A stretch of DNA of 64,000 bases from Amycolatopsis rubida (GCF_900115345.1 NZ_FOWC01000003.1:310001-374000), one strand, 5' to 3'; positions 50,943-59,058 are shown, numbered from the stretch's first letter. The notes: generated by a model not told the origin, from the sequence alone. Numbers and translations are program-made.

Positions 50943-53848
50943 CCACCGCAGCGGCACAACGGATCCGCGGCGCGCTGGCCGCGCTGGCGCTGCTCGCCTT
51001 CGTCGCCGGGGTACCTTGCGGATTCCTTGCACTCGGCGCCGAGCCTGCCCACTTGGTCCCGGACCGCTGGCCCGACCCGGTACCGATCAGCCAGCGGCCC
51101 GAACGGATCTGGAGCACGCTGCGGTGGGCATGGCTGACCGGGGACCTCGTGCACTGGCTGATCGTCGCCGTGGCGTGGGCAAGCTGGTTGCTGCTGACCC
51201 TCTCTGTTGTCGTTGAGGTGATTCGCCAGACAGGACAAGGGATCCGCACCGCGCGCGGACTGCTGAACCGTGTTCCGCGCGGCCAGTGGATTGCGGGTCT
51301 CGTCGCCGCCGCGCTCATGGCAGCCTCGGCAGGCACTGCTACCGCCTCCGGCCTTCCTGCCACACCGGCCGCGGCGACCGCGCCACCGTGGCCCGGCATC
51401 CAACCAGGCACCGCCACCCGGCAGCCCGCGACTCCAGCCGCGGGCGTCCGCACCCTCGACGCTGCCACCGTGGCCTCCGATCGACCGCGCCATGCGAACG
51501 CCGTGCCGTACACCGTGGTGCACGGGGACACGCTGTGGGACCTGGCCCAACGGCATTTAGGCAAGGGCACCCGCTACCACGAGATCATGCGGCTCAATCC
51601 CGCCTTGTCGAAGGCCCCCGACGAACTGGAACCCGGGTGGACTCTGATGCTTCCAGGCGACGCGGAAGGCCTTCCCCTGCCCGCCAACACCAAGGCGACG
51701 GGTCGCACGGTGAACGTGGCGGCAGGGGACACGCTTTCCGACATTGCTGAGCGGGAACTCGGCGACCCGGATGCCTGGCGCACGCTCTTCGGCCTCAACG
51801 CAGGCCGTGTCCAGCCGGACGGACGCGTGCTGCGCCATCCCGGCCAACTCCTCCCCGGCTGGCAGCTGCACCTGCCCGCCACGCCGACACCGCCCGCCGA
51901 AGCTATGCCGCAGCCCGCACCGGTGCCTCCGTCCGCTGCTCCGTCACAAGAGCCGACTCCGCCGCCGAGCACTGGCTCATCCGCGACACCCACACCGCGC
52001 GCCGCACCGGAACACGACACCCAGCCCGGCACCAACCCGGTGCCGCTGCCCGAGGGCGGGCTGGTCGGGCTCGGCCTCGCGCTGAGCGTGACCGTCCTGC
52101 TCTTCCTCGCCCGCCGCCGACGCCGCGCCCGCCGCAAACCAACCGGCGATCTCACACCACCGGGACCTGGTGGAGCCGAGCCGTTCCGGCCCGGCTCCAC
52201 CGTCGCAACGCTCACCACAGCCGCGCACACTCGCCACACCGCACCCGAGGACGGCGAAGCCGAGCACGCAGGCACGGACACCGCCGGACGCGGCAAGGCA
52301 ATCGACCTCATCGTGGCCGAACACCGGCGTGTCTGGCCGCCACCCGCTCCCGTCCTGACCGCATACGCCGGCACCGCCATGCAGACCGTTGACCTGGCCG
52401 CATCCGGCGGGCTGGCACTGACCGGCCCCGGCGCAGCGTCCGCTGCCCGAGCCGTCCTCGCCGCCGTGATGGCCGTCGACACCCGCTACCCGGCCGAAGC
52501 GCTGCTGGCCGACACCGGCACCGCCGAACTCATCGCCGGACGACCAAGGCGGACACCGCTGCACGAAGCCCCCGGCATCGAGACCGGCACCGACGAAACG
52601 ACCGCGCTGGCGCAGCTGCACACCGAACTCGCCCGGCGCGCCAGACTGCGCGACGAGGACCAGTTCGACGCCGATCTCCAGCCCGGTCCCGATGCCCGCG
52701 ATCGTCGTCCAGGACCAGCCCAGGCCGCCGACCCGGTACCGCTGCTGCTGGTGCTGGCGCACCCGTCTCCACAGCATCGGCGCGAATGGGCCACAGTCCT
52801 CGCCCAGGGAAGCGACGTTGGCATCCACTCGCTGCTTCTCGGCGACGAGAGCCTCCACGATGCCGACGGCTTCAGCGGCCTGACCCTCGCGACCGACGGC
52901 ACAGTCCAGGCCGTGCACGGCGAAAGCGGCATCACGGCCGGAGCGCGCGCGGAAACCCTCAACGCCGCCGAAGCAGACGAACTATGGTGCCTGCTCGCCG
53001 CAGCCCGCGCACCCGCCCCACGCCGAGCCGCGAACAGCGAGACGACCGACCACAGACACGAGCCCGCCCGAGACCTCACCCAGACCAACGCCGCACGCGA
53101 CGACCACCGGCCGACTGCCGCACAGGAATCGGTCGCCCGAGTGCGATTGCTCGGCGGAGTACGAGTGGAAACCGGAGGGAACCACGTCCAGGGATTGCGC
53201 TCCCGAGCCCGGGAAGTTTTGGCCTACCTCGCAGCCCACCCGCACGGCACGACCGTGGACACACTGCGCGAAGCGGTCCTGCCCGACCGGCCTGCCGCCC
53301 GCCTGCACGAGGCCGTCTCCTTCGCCCGCGGCGCACTGCGCACCGCCACCGGCCGCAACGACGAGCAGTTCGTCCTCGCCGAATCCGGTCGCTACCGGCT
53401 CGACCCGGCCAGCATCACCGCCGACGTGTGGGACCTCGATGACACCCTCACCCACGCCAGCGGCGAGCCCGCCACTCGCCTGGAATCCTTGCGGCACCTC
53501 GCGGAACTGTGCCGCGCCGGAGCGCCTCTGGACGGTGCCGGTTATTCCTGGGCTGAACCAGTGGCCGAGCACTGGCGCAGCCGGGTCATTGATGCGCTGG
53601 TCGCTCTCGCCGACGAAGTTCGCGACCACAACCCGGACGAAGCCCTCGACGCGCTCGCCATCGCCATCACCTGGGATCCTTACATCGAAGCCCTTTACCG
53701 GCGTACTATGAAGCTGCAACGAGACCTCGGCCGATACCCGGCTGCCCACAGCACCTACCAGCGATTGTGCACAAATCTTCGTGACATCGATCTGGAACCA
53801 GCGCCTGGAACCGCTGCGCTGCTGAGTGAATCGCCTTTGCCGATTTAG
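50939..53848 (+). CDS. Transmembrane LysM protein with cytoplasmic winged-helix/BTAD activator domain
   Basis: A 969-aa protein. Predicted helices lie at about 10-33, 68-95, 118-136 and 374-394. Two LysM domains follow the third helix: VVHGDTLWDLAQRHLG near 190 and VNVAAGDTLSDIAERELG near 257. A Pro-rich linker leads to TM4, which ends in RRRRRARRKP. The positive-inside rule therefore puts the LysM domains outside and the 570-residue C-terminus inside. That part ends with a winged helix (VRLLGGVRVETGG to LAESGRYRLDP, about 733-820) and a bacterial transcriptional activator domain (about 825-965). This recalls ToxR/CadC-type one-component membrane regulators, here with peptidoglycan-binding sensors. 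Leu207 is a TTA codon. It is the last gene of the pilus operon. Confidence 0.85.
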   Translation: MTTAAAQRIRGALAALALLAFVAGVPCGFLALGAEPAHLVPDRWPDPVPISQRPERIWSTLRWAWLTGDLVHWLIVAVAWASWLLLTLSVVVEVIRQTGQGIRTARGLLNRVPRGQWIAGLVAAALMAASAGTATASGLPATPAAATAPPWPGIQPGTATRQPATPAAGVRTLDAATVASDRPRHANAVPYTVVHGDTLWDLAQRHLGKGTRYHEIMRLNPALSKAPDELEPGWTLMLPGDAEGLPLPANTKATGRTVNVAAGDTLSDIAERELGDPDAWRTLFGLNAGRVQPDGRVLRHPGQLLPGWQLHLPATPTPPAEAMPQPAPVPPSAAPSQEPTPPPSTGSSATPTPRAAPEHDTQPGTNPVPLPEGGLVGLGLALSVTVLLFLARRRRRARRKPTGDLTPPGPGGAEPFRPGSTVATLTTAAHTRHTAPEDGEAEHAGTDTAGRGKAIDLIVAEHRRVWPPPAPVLTAYAGTAMQTVDLAASGGLALTGPGAASAARAVLAAVMAVDTRYPAEALLADTGTAELIAGRPRRTPLHEAPGIETGTDETTALAQLHTELARRARLRDEDQFDADLQPGPDARDRRPGPAQAADPVPLLLVLAHPSPQHRREWATVLAQGSDVGIHSLLLGDESLHDADGFSGLTLATDGTVQAVHGESGITAGARAETLNAAEADELWCLLAAARAPAPRRAANSETTDHRHEPARDLTQTNAARDDHRPTAAQESVARVRLLGGVRVETGGNHVQGLRSRAREVLAYLAAHPHGTTVDTLREAVLPDRPAARLHEAVSFARGALRTATGRNDEQFVLAESGRYRLDPASITADVWDLDDTLTHASGEPATRLESLRHLAELCRAGAPLDGAGYSWAEPVAEHWRSRVIDALVALADEVRDHNPDEALDALAIAITWDPYIEALYRRTMKLQRDLGRYPAAHSTYQRLCTNLRDIDLEPAPGTAALLSESPLPI

Positions 53849-54217
53849 CGAAATCCGCATTCCGCGACTGACCGTGTTGCACATGAGGAAGTCGTTTAAT
53901 CGAACTGAACTTCTGCAATGACCGCAAACCCAGGGGGTCGATCAGGGGTCATCCAGGCCGTCATCCTGGAGATCGGAGACTCGTCATCTTAAGGATGCCC
54001 CCTCACTGACCACCCTTGCATCGGCAAGAGTGCAGGTCAGCCCGCCTTGCCCCGCGTGTCCGACGAACCCGACTGGTCACGATAGCCATCTTTCCGCGAG
54101 CCTATTTCCCGGCGCCCTGCCCGCCTCGGTTAAGCATCTATTTCTTGCTTTCTCCTCGTTCGGACATGTTCACCGCTTCTCGGTGCCGTAGACATTCGCT
54201 CTCTCGCCGCGCTCTGG
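53849..54217. other. Intergenic stretch after the pilus operon
   Basis: 369 bp with no convincing gene. Apart from the terminator candidate at 53944-54003, the sequence is pyrimidine-rich and of lower GC than the genes around it. It separates the rightward pilus operon from the convergent PadR/membrane-protein pair. Confidence 0.4.
53944..54003 (+). terminator. Terminator candidate after the Tad operon
   Basis: AGGGG-t-CATCC (53944-53954) pairs with GGATG-c-CCCCT (53993-54003), with a smaller inner TCCAGG/CCTGGA stem in the loop. It lies about 95 bp after the stop of the LysM gene. The long loop makes this only a moderate candidate. Confidence 0.35.
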
Positions 54218-54781
54218 CTAGGACTCGCGACCCTCGTCGCGACCTCTTTCCGGCGAATGGAAATGAACGTTTCCGTGAATTTCTGCGATCTCGGCGAACC
54301 GTCCGCGCGCCTCCAGCATTGACGCCCTAAGGGTTGCTGGGATGTCCTCCCCGCTGGACATCATGTGGACAAGTTCAGCACGGTTTTCCAGGAGGTCTGG
54401 CAGGTGAATCTCATTGTTTCGGAACTTTTTCGCGCCAAGGGTCAACGGATTTTTTGGCCCGTCTCCAGGCCCTGCTTCGCCGTCCTCCGATTCAATCCGC
54501 TGGCCGCTCCGGGCTTGCCGACGTTTCCGAACGGCATTCTGAACACGAGCTGGCACTCCGTCGAACAATAGAGTGGCGAACTGCTCGGCCACCCAGATCA
54601 GCTGCTCCCGACGCGGAACGTCTCGCAGTTCGGCGATCAACTCGTCTCGTCGAGGATGACCCTTCGGATAGATCCGGGCCAGCACGTTCACCACGAACGT
54701 CGGGAAGAACCCGAAGACCAAGGCTGTCATGAACAGCGTGCCGATGCCCCACGTCATGACCAGATGCGCGAGCGTGTCCAT
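54218..54781 (-). CDS. Membrane protein partner of a PadR regulator (187 aa)
   Basis: The start at 54781 overlaps the PadR stop (TGATG). One N-terminal helix, LVMTWGIGTLFMTALVFGFFPTFVVNVLARIYPKG, is followed by HPRRDELIAELRDVPRREQLIWVAEQFATLLFDG. This pattern (membrane helix, then YPKxHPRRxELxAEL) is common in actinomycete proteins next to PadR genes, of unknown function. The rest is charged and probably flexible. Coupling suggests that the regulator controls, or is controlled by, this protein. Confidence 0.65.
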   Translation of the reverse strand: MDTLAHLVMTWGIGTLFMTALVFGFFPTFVVNVLARIYPKGHPRRDELIAELRDVPRREQLIWVAEQFATLLFDGVPARVQNAVRKRRQARSGQRIESEDGEAGPGDGPKNPLTLGAKKFRNNEIHLPDLLENRAELVHMMSSGEDIPATLRASMLEARGRFAEIAEIHGNVHFHSPERGRDEGRES

Positions 54782-55086
54782 CACGTCAACCCCAGCTTCA
54801 TGCTGCGGAACCGTCCATCGCTGGCCGCTCGAACAAGGATCGCGCCCAGTTCGACCTTGCCCTTCTCCGTGAGAGTGTAGTAGCGCCGCGGCGGCCTGCC
54901 AGCGGCCTCTCTCGCCGATTCCCAGCCGTCGGCAAGCCAGCCTTCGTCCAGCATCTGAGTCAGACGGGGGTACATCGCGCCGGAGCGGACGCCGGACACT
55001 CTCGACAGCTGGTAGCCCCAGTGCCGGTCACTGGGTGCAGCCATCAGTGCGGCAGCTAGCTGCACCAGGGCGTAAGTAACGCGCAT
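54781..55086 (-). CDS. PadR-family regulator
   Basis: 101 aa from ATG 55086 (MRVTYALVQLAAALM). The PadR winged helix is clear: WGYQLSRVSGVRSGAMYPRLTQMLDEGWLADGWESA, then RPPRRYYTLTEKGKVELGAIL. GAMYPRLTxMLDEGW and RRYYTLTxKG are family signatures. PadR proteins repress neighbouring genes and respond to phenolics or stress. It is short, without the usual C-terminal dimerisation helices, which is typical of the small PadR subfamily. A longer start 75 bp upstream exists but would add an unconserved leader. It is coupled to the following membrane protein. Confidence 0.8.
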   Translation of the reverse strand: MRVTYALVQLAAALMAAPSDRHWGYQLSRVSGVRSGAMYPRLTQMLDEGWLADGWESAREAAGRPPRRYYTLTEKGKVELGAILVRAASDGRFRSMKLGLT

Positions 55087-55490
55087 CAGCCAATTTTGAC
55101 CTATGTCGCATAAGGCTGCAACCTCGATCCTTGCACGGTCGCTAAGCCCAGCCTGCCTCACGCATGAGTTGGTCGTGCGACGCCACAGAGAGAAGCTCTT
55201 TACGGATTACCTTGATCAATTCGGTCCGCCTGCGTCCCTGTTGCCGCAAGACGGAGCACTCCGACCGAGCGAGCGCGGCCGAGCGCGGACTGGGGTTCCC
55301 GGGGGACCGTGGGCGCGACCCGGCGGGCACGCGGTGCCCCGTCTGGATGACGCGGATCGCGGGCACCGAGTTGCATGCTGCCCGGTTGGTCTCCGGGTGG
55401 CCATGGCGACCTGATCCCGACTACGGACTGCCACCACAGTGCGCGGTCAACTCCTCATGGCATGCTTGCCGACGAGAAAATACGCCACGT
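55087..55490. other. Intergenic stretch upstream of padR
   Basis: About 400 bp with no convincing gene on either strand. It contains the padR promoter and the 3' flank of the AlbA_2 gene. GC content falls towards the right as the low-GC cargo begins. Confidence 0.4.
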
Positions 55491-56564
55491 TCATTCCGGC
55501 CATCCGCGTGCCATCAACATTCGAATTTCATCTGGCTTCATCCGCGATGTAAAATCTCCATTGCGGAGAAAAATTGATATCCCACCCTGTTTGGTGACCA
55601 TGAAAGGTTTAGAGTTCCGCTCCTGAGCGGGAATGCTAACCGCTACTAGCACCCCGTCCTCGACGGCGATGATCCCGACCTTTAACCCCACCACGACTGG
55701 GCTGACTTGCTCAGAAATTATCTTCCGGTAGCGATCCTCAGTGTGCGCCCTGGCGGACACGGGCGACACCGATGAAACAACGTCCCTGCTGTTGATGCGG
55801 TCAGTCTTGAGGCCGATTACGAGCAGGCCAGACTCATCACCGTTTGCGAACCCGCAGACAGCCTTTACGAGCTTGTCGTTTCCGTCCGCGTTGCCGATGT
55901 TCAATTCACTCTTGCATTCTAGCCAGCTGGACTCTTCGGTGCCAACTAGATCTTCAAATCGACCCCGGGTCAAGCTATCCATGAAGTCGGCACTGCAATC
56001 GGAATAGGCTTCCGTCCGCACTTTGCAAAGTGCGGATCGAGTGTTCCTGAGCGCCTCGCAGAGTTCCCCTATTGTAACACTCTGACTGTTTAATGACATG
56101 CGTATAGACCAAAAGTCGTGATCAATACCCTCGTCGGCAAAGAAGTGATCAGCTTCCAAGACGGAGGCATTGGCGGCTCCAAAAAGTTTCTCAACCTCGA
56201 TTTTTAGCCGAGTATCCCTCAGTCTGGACGGGTTCCCGCCCTCCAGGTCGAGATCTAATTCAACAGTTCCATCCAGGCGAATCGTAAACAGGAGCTCCTC
56301 ATGCCTGTTGCCATTCTTGAAGTGAACGGCAAGAAACGCGTACTCATAGTTGGGCAAGTTCTTGAATCTGGATGTAAAGTACTCGGTTATCGATCGAATT
56401 GTCACATCCTCCATCTCGGGGAGGCGCACGTCAACACCGCAGAGTCGACCCTCATCGTGCTCAACAAATCCGCCAGGATCCTCCTTTCCGAGTTGATGCA
56501 GCATTACCCGCGCCCTGAGGTTCGAGTACTTAATCCTGTCTTCGAGAGTGAAATGACGCATCAT
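55491..56564 (-). CDS. AlbA_2 (Schlafen-like) domain protein, defence-like cargo
   Basis: A 357-aa protein. The C-terminal half (about 205-345) has GRFEDLVGTEESSWLECKSELN, then DKLVKAVCGFANGDESGLLVIGLKTD and VSPVVVGLKVGIIAVEDGVLVAVSIPAQERNSKPF, the AlbA_2/Schlafen fold of putative DNA- or RNA-binding regulators and nucleases. The N-terminal half is an unrecognised alpha/beta region (ITEYFTSRFKNLPNYEYAFLAVHFKNG). The gene is clearly lower in GC than its neighbours and uses AT-ending codons, including a TTA Leu near 294, so it has a different recent origin. AlbA_2 proteins are frequent in defence islands. Its location by attR fits cargo gain at the element end. Confidence 0.75.
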   Translation of the reverse strand: MMRHFTLEDRIKYSNLRARVMLHQLGKEDPGGFVEHDEGRLCGVDVRLPEMEDVTIRSITEYFTSRFKNLPNYEYAFLAVHFKNGNRHEELLFTIRLDGTVELDLDLEGGNPSRLRDTRLKIEVEKLFGAANASVLEADHFFADEGIDHDFWSIRMSLNSQSVTIGELCEALRNTRSALCKVRTEAYSDCSADFMDSLTRGRFEDLVGTEESSWLECKSELNIGNADGNDKLVKAVCGFANGDESGLLVIGLKTDRINSRDVVSSVSPVSARAHTEDRYRKIISEQVSPVVVGLKVGIIAVEDGVLVAVSIPAQERNSKPFMVTKQGGISIFLRNGDFTSRMKPDEIRMLMARGWPE

Positions 56565-56735
56565 GCCGCTAGATGATACAAGACACGCTTGAACGCAAAA
56601 ATCGGCAGCCTCAATTGGGGCGAGCCGAATATGGTTCCGCCACCTTGCGCACGGCTATTCATTTCGCAAGTTCATAATTTGGGCCGATGTCTCATTTTCT
56701 ACCTTGATGGCCGCGTGTCCATCGACCGCGGCGAG

Positions 56736-57683
56736 TCACGTGGCGTGGCGCTCGGCGAGCCGGTCGAAGAACGTCGTAAGCCGTTGGCTTGCGGCCGGGG
56801 TGTCGACCAGTTCGGCACCGCCGAATCGGTAGACCTCGTAGCCACGCAGCCTCAGTTCACGGTCCTCAGCAACCATCTCAGCGTACTTCTGGGAGTCGCC
56901 GCGCCCAGTCTTGTCGGTGTAGTGCTGCCGCCCGTCGCACTCGATGACGATGCGGATTCGTTGCGGCAGGAGCAGCAGGAAGTCCATCCGCTGACGTGGC
57001 AACGGGGCTAAGCCGGGAGCGCGATGTGTTCGGGTGTATGGGTCGTAGTGCAGGTACACCTGTGGGATGAGGGCAGGGATGCCGTCGCCGAGTTGGACGT
57101 AGCGGTCCGCATAGGCGCGCAGGATCCGGCGCTCGGCCTCGTTGTTGCCCAGCGCGCGGTCGAGCCGCCTGTACAGGCTGAGTGAGACCTCCCTCGCCGT
57201 TGCCCCTGTCAACCCCTCGTGGTCGGCCCACCAGTTGGTCAGGTCGGCCCAGGTGAGGCCGTGTGCCGCCAAGGGTCGGTCGTAGACGAGACAGAACTGT
57301 TCGTTCTTGACCACCAGGACGTCGTTGTTGAGAGCATCGCGGAACACGATCTCCGGCTTGGGGCCGTCGGCGGCGAAGATCAGGTTCTTCAGCTCGCCTG
57401 CCACGCCATGCGCACCGAGTGCATCGAGCACTGGCTGCAAGTACTCGGGGACATACTCGGCCGCGACGCGGTAGCCGAGGTCGGCCAAGGCGGTCAGCGA
57501 CATGCCCTGCAGTCGCCCCTCGACGTAGCTGCGTTTGCTGTTGAACGGCTCGGCACTGCCTTCGCGAGCGGGTGCCATGCCGAGCGCATCGCACGCCGCT
57601 TCCAGGTGGTGCGCCTTGACGCAATCCCAGAGCGTTTCCGCAATGGCCGAGCGCAGCCTCATCGGGGTAACGGTCGGGGTCAT
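56736..57683 (-). CDS. PD-(D/E)XK-like nuclease with AbiJ-like N-terminus, defence-like cargo
   Basis: A 315-aa protein. The C-terminal third, RMDFLLLLPQRIRIVIECDGRQHYTDKTG (D234, E248, D250) with YAEMVAEDRELRLRGYEVYRFGG, is a DUF559/Vsr-like PD-(D/E)XK nuclease core. The N-terminal 160 residues (RLRSAIAETLWDCVKAHHLEAACDALGM and SKRSYVEGRLQGMSLTALADLGYRVAAEY) are a helical, AbiJ N-terminal-type region as used in abortive-infection proteins; the exact subfamily is uncertain. This architecture suggests a single-gene phage-defence effector. It is the last gene before attR. Start alternatives are at 57683 and 57662. Confidence 0.7.
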   Translation of the reverse strand: MTPTVTPMRLRSAIAETLWDCVKAHHLEAACDALGMAPAREGSAEPFNSKRSYVEGRLQGMSLTALADLGYRVAAEYVPEYLQPVLDALGAHGVAGELKNLIFAADGPKPEIVFRDALNNDVLVVKNEQFCLVYDRPLAAHGLTWADLTNWWADHEGLTGATAREVSLSLYRRLDRALGNNEAERRILRAYADRYVQLGDGIPALIPQVYLHYDPYTRTHRAPGLAPLPRQRMDFLLLLPQRIRIVIECDGRQHYTDKTGRGDSQKYAEMVAEDRELRLRGYEVYRFGGAELVDTPAASQRLTTFFDRLAERHAT

Positions 57684-57882
57684 GCCGGTCCACGGAGTAC
57701 GTCAGCCCCAGCCGCGCCCACCTGAGCATGTCGCGTTCGCTGGTTGACCATCGCATAACAGTAGCGCGCAGCACCGACGCTAAGGCTCCTAACAGCGCGG
57801 TGTCCGGCAGCTCAGGCGCGATGCCGGCCGCGAGAGCGAAAACGAGCAGGCACCGACGGGCGCACTCAAACCCAGGTCACAA

Positions 57883-57933
57883 GTAGGTAACCAATTCGGT
57901 ATCGGCTCTAACCGGCACAGCCACTCACGAGCA
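57883..57933 (+). other. attR: attR: right junction of the integrated element
   Basis: The element half (P arm) is 57883-57907, the core CT is 57908-57909, and the chromosomal half (B' arm) is 57910-57933. The 24-bp B' arm is an exact inverted copy of the B arm at 9579-9602. Joining B, CT and B' gives a 50-bp perfect palindrome, the reconstructed attB. Joining P and P' gives attP, an imperfect dyad matching at 20 of 25 arm positions. TCTA (9602-9605 and 57907-57910) is the direct repeat at the two crossovers. Confidence 0.9.
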
Positions 57934-57941
57934 CCCGTCCG

Positions 57942-58043
57942 GTGCCCGTCCGGCACCAAGCCCGCCCGCCCGCCGCACCTGTCCGGCACCAAGCCCTCCC
58001 GCCCGACCGCACCCGTCCGGCACCAAGCCCGCCCGCACCCGCC
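57942..58043. repeat. Three tandem copies of a 34-bp unit upstream of truB
   Basis: Units at 57942-57975, 57976-58009 and 58010-58043 share GTCCGGCACCAAGCCC and CCCGCC cores with few differences. The array starts just outside attR and ends 52 bp before the truB start. It may be chromosomal intergenic repeat DNA or a binding array for truB control. It is not a CRISPR: there are no spacers. Confidence 0.7.
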
Positions 58044-58095
58044 CCTCCCGAACCAGGCTCCGCCCGCGAATCCCGTCCTAGGTAGGGTTTCCGCC

Positions 58096-59016
58096 GTGTC
58101 CCGCCCGAAAGAACCGCGTCGTCCCGCCCCTCCTCCCGGACTGCTCATCGTCGACAAACCGGCGGGCATGACGTCGCACGACGTGGTCGCGCGGGCGCGG
58201 CGGATCATGGGCACCCGCAAGGTCGGCCACGCCGGCACGCTCGACCCGATGGCGACCGGCGTGCTGGTGCTCGGCATCGAGCGCGCCACCAAACTGCTCG
58301 GCCACCTCGCCCTCGACCGCAAGACCTACCTCGCCACGCTGTCGCTCGGCCGGTCCACCACCACCGACGACGCCGAAGGCGAACCGCTCTCCGGAACCGA
58401 TGCCGCGCCGGAAACCCTGGCCGCCGTCGCCGACGAGCAGATCGCCGGCGGCATCGCCGCGCTGACCGGCGACATCCAGCAGGTGCCCAGCGCTGTCTCC
58501 GCGGTCAAGATCGACGGCAAGCGCGCTTACGCCCGGGTGCGCGCGGGCGAAGACGTCGTCCTCCCGCCGAGGCCGGTGACCGTGCACCGGTTCGACGTTC
58601 TAGGCCTCCGCCGCGAGGACGACCGGATCGAACTCGACGCGATCGTCGAATGCTCGTCCGGCACCTACGTCCGGGCGCTCGCTCGCGACCTCGGCGCCGG
58701 ACTCGGCGTCGGCGGGCACCTGAAAGCCTTGCGCCGCACCACAGTCGGGCCGTTCACGCTCGCCCGCGCGCGCACGCTCGACCAGCTCGAAGAAAAGCCG
58801 GAACTGTCGCTTGACCTCGATGCCGCCGTCGCCGCCGCGTTCCCGCGCCGGGATCTCGACGCCGCCACCGCCAAGGCGGTCCAGTACGGCAGGCGCATTC
58901 CGGCCGCCGGAATCACCGGCACGTACGGCCTGTTCGCGCCGGACGGCCACGTGCTCGCGCTGGCCTCCGACGCCGAGGGAGTGACCCGTTCGGTGGTGGT
59001 CCTCCTGCCCGCATAG
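58096..59016 (+). CDS. truB: tRNA pseudouridine-55 synthase TruB
   Basis: A 306-aa protein with GTG start. The N-terminal GLLIVDKPAGMTSHDVVARARRIMGTRKVGHAGTLDPMATGVL carries the catalytic Asp in GTLDP near residue 50, and the Tyr/Lys and FAxxG-like strands of TruB follow. It isomerises U55 in the T-psi loop of tRNAs. The C-terminal region is of the actinobacterial type. It is the first chromosomal gene to the right of the element and leads the run of translation-related genes. The 5' region contains a three-copy repeat and part of the former attB, so element insertion has replaced everything more than about 160 bp upstream of its start. Confidence 0.95.
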   Translation: MSRPKEPRRPAPPPGLLIVDKPAGMTSHDVVARARRIMGTRKVGHAGTLDPMATGVLVLGIERATKLLGHLALDRKTYLATLSLGRSTTTDDAEGEPLSGTDAAPETLAAVADEQIAGGIAALTGDIQQVPSAVSAVKIDGKRAYARVRAGEDVVLPPRPVTVHRFDVLGLRREDDRIELDAIVECSSGTYVRALARDLGAGLGVGGHLKALRRTTVGPFTLARARTLDQLEEKPELSLDLDAAVAAAFPRRDLDAATAKAVQYGRRIPAAGITGTYGLFAPDGHVLALASDAEGVTRSVVVLLPA

Positions 59017-59058
59017 GGTGGGAGGCAAAGGCACCTCGCTCGGGGAGAGTTGACAACA

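Larger units (their letters stand above)
9603..57909. mobile_element. Integrative (probably conjugative) element of about 48.3 kb with T4SS and Tad pilus
   Basis: The element is bounded by attL and attR with a common CT core. It encodes a large serine recombinase at its left end, a conjugative T4SS set (16.5-29 kb), a Tad/Flp pilus operon (40.6-53.8 kb), several HTH regulators and defence-like cargo. The flanking genes (MFS transporter on the left, truB on the right) are chromosomal. Joining the outer arms restores a 50-bp perfect palindrome, presumably an intergenic terminator hairpin. The set VirB4, VirD4-like, VirB6, PrgI, VirB2, M23 hydrolase and replication-relaxation protein is what actinobacterial ICEs use for single-strand transfer. 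No classical TrwC/MobA relaxase and no obvious excisionase were recognised. One TRAAG-type double-strand translocase would be expected in AICEs and is absent, so this is not an AICE of the pSAM2 kind. Confidence 0.85.

Noticed and set aside
57883..57933. tRNA gene as integration site
   Set aside because: No cloverleaf or tRNA 3' end is present at either junction. The site is a simple palindrome.
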